Of a DNA stretch of 6,816 nucleotides, positions 6,432 to 6,816 are shown one piece after another. The translations under genes and the position numbers were made by a program. Every line of letters begins with the position of its first letter. The stretch's first letter is position 1. The notes beneath the pieces were generated by a model. It was not told where the DNA came from. It saw nothing but the letters and a program-made list of their open reading frames with translations, and made no database searches. The DNA lies in NCBI GenBank assembly GCA_012800685.1, contig JAAZIT010000279.1, forward strand, positions 1-6,816, written 5' to 3'. This DNA is from Clostridiales bacterium. Lineage in GTDB: Bacteria > Bacillota > Clostridia > Oscillospirales > Ruminococcaceae.

Positions 6432-6816
6432 ATGATAGAAGTAGTAAATCTTTCGAAGCACTTTGGTGACAAAAAAGCCGTTGACGGAATTTCATTTAAA
6501 GCGGATAGTGGCGAAATACTAGGGTTTCTAGGGCCAAATGGTGCAGGAAAGTCTACAACCATGAATATTCTAACTGGATATATTTCCTCAACAGATGGAA
6601 AAGCACTAATTGACGGAATAGATATTTTAGAAGATCCAATTAAAGCTAAATCAAAAATTGGATATCTTCCAGAACAGCCACCACTATATATGGATATGAC
6701 TGTTAAGGAGTATCTAAATTTTATCTATGATTTAAAAAAGTGCAAGCTTCCACGAAACACACATTTAAAGGATATTTGCAGGCTTGTAAAAATAGATAAT
6801 GTTTATACAAGAATTA
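6432..6816 (+). CDS. ABC transporter ATP-binding protein, 5' part (runs off window)
   Basis: This is the nucleotide-binding subunit of a probable ABC-2-type transporter (CcmA/NatA/GldA-like class), which powers transport by a separate membrane permease, usually encoded next door. The first 128 residues are visible. They show the start pattern MIEVVNLSKHFGDKKAVDGISF, Walker A GPNGAGKST at 34-42 (K40, S41) and the Q-loop YLPEQ at 78-82 (Q82), followed by PPLYMDMTVKEYLNF. The ABC signature, Walker B and H-loop lie beyond the edge. The ATG is preceded by GAGG at 6420-6423, 8 bases upstream. The gene follows a 129-base spacer with its own -10 box, so it is probably outside the translation operon. 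The substrate cannot be inferred; lipid, drug, peptide or ion export are all possible. Confidence 0.93.
   Translation, partial: MIEVVNLSKHFGDKKAVDGISFKADSGEILGFLGPNGAGKSTTMNILTGYISSTDGKALIDGIDILEDPIKAKSKIGYLPEQPPLYMDMTVKEYLNFIYDLKKCKLPRNTHLKDICRLVKIDNVYTRI

Noticed and set aside
1..6816. CRISPR arrays, insertion sequences, tRNA or rRNA genes, defence or phage genes
   Set aside because: No regularly spaced repeats, transposase-like ORFs or structural RNA signatures were seen; the window is nearly all conserved housekeeping genes.

Overview
The window holds seven genes, all on the + strand, in AT-rich DNA with purine-rich Shine-Dalgarno sites. The gene order infB - rbfA - nrnA - truB - ribF is the translation/ribosome-maturation operon typical of Firmicutes, and the AT-rich coding style and protein variants suggest a clostridial organism (perhaps Oscillospiraceae/Ruminococcaceae-like; this narrower placement is a guess). 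No mobile elements, CRISPR arrays, rRNA or tRNA genes were seen.

Layout: 1-1473 is the 3' part of infB, opening exactly at the P-loop of the GTPase domain. 1474-1622 is a non-coding or leader-like spacer with two copies of a small hairpin, a possible 20-codon ORF and a T-run. 1623-2006 is rbfA. 2021-2980 is nrnA (DHH/DHHA1 phosphoesterase), which overlaps truB (2977-3888, GTG start) by 4 bases. 3910-4827 is ribF, most likely starting at TTG. 4854-6302 is gltX. 6303-6431 is a spacer with a weak terminator-like element and a good -10 box. 6432 to the window edge is the 5' part of an ABC-2-type transporter ATPase gene.

How the genes work together: IF-2 starts translation, RbfA matures the 30S subunit, NrnA clears nanoRNAs and pAp, TruB makes pseudouridine 55 in tRNA, RibF makes FMN and FAD, and GltX charges tRNA with glutamate. 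Close spacing and overlaps from rbfA to gltX point to one transcript. The ABC gene appears to be a separate unit with its own promoter.

I see no convincing new biological system. The features most worth a second look are the infB-rbfA spacer, whose repeated complementary segments can form mutually exclusive hairpins overlapping a possible leader peptide, and the ribF start, where a three-codon ATG ORF overlaps the inferred TTG start.
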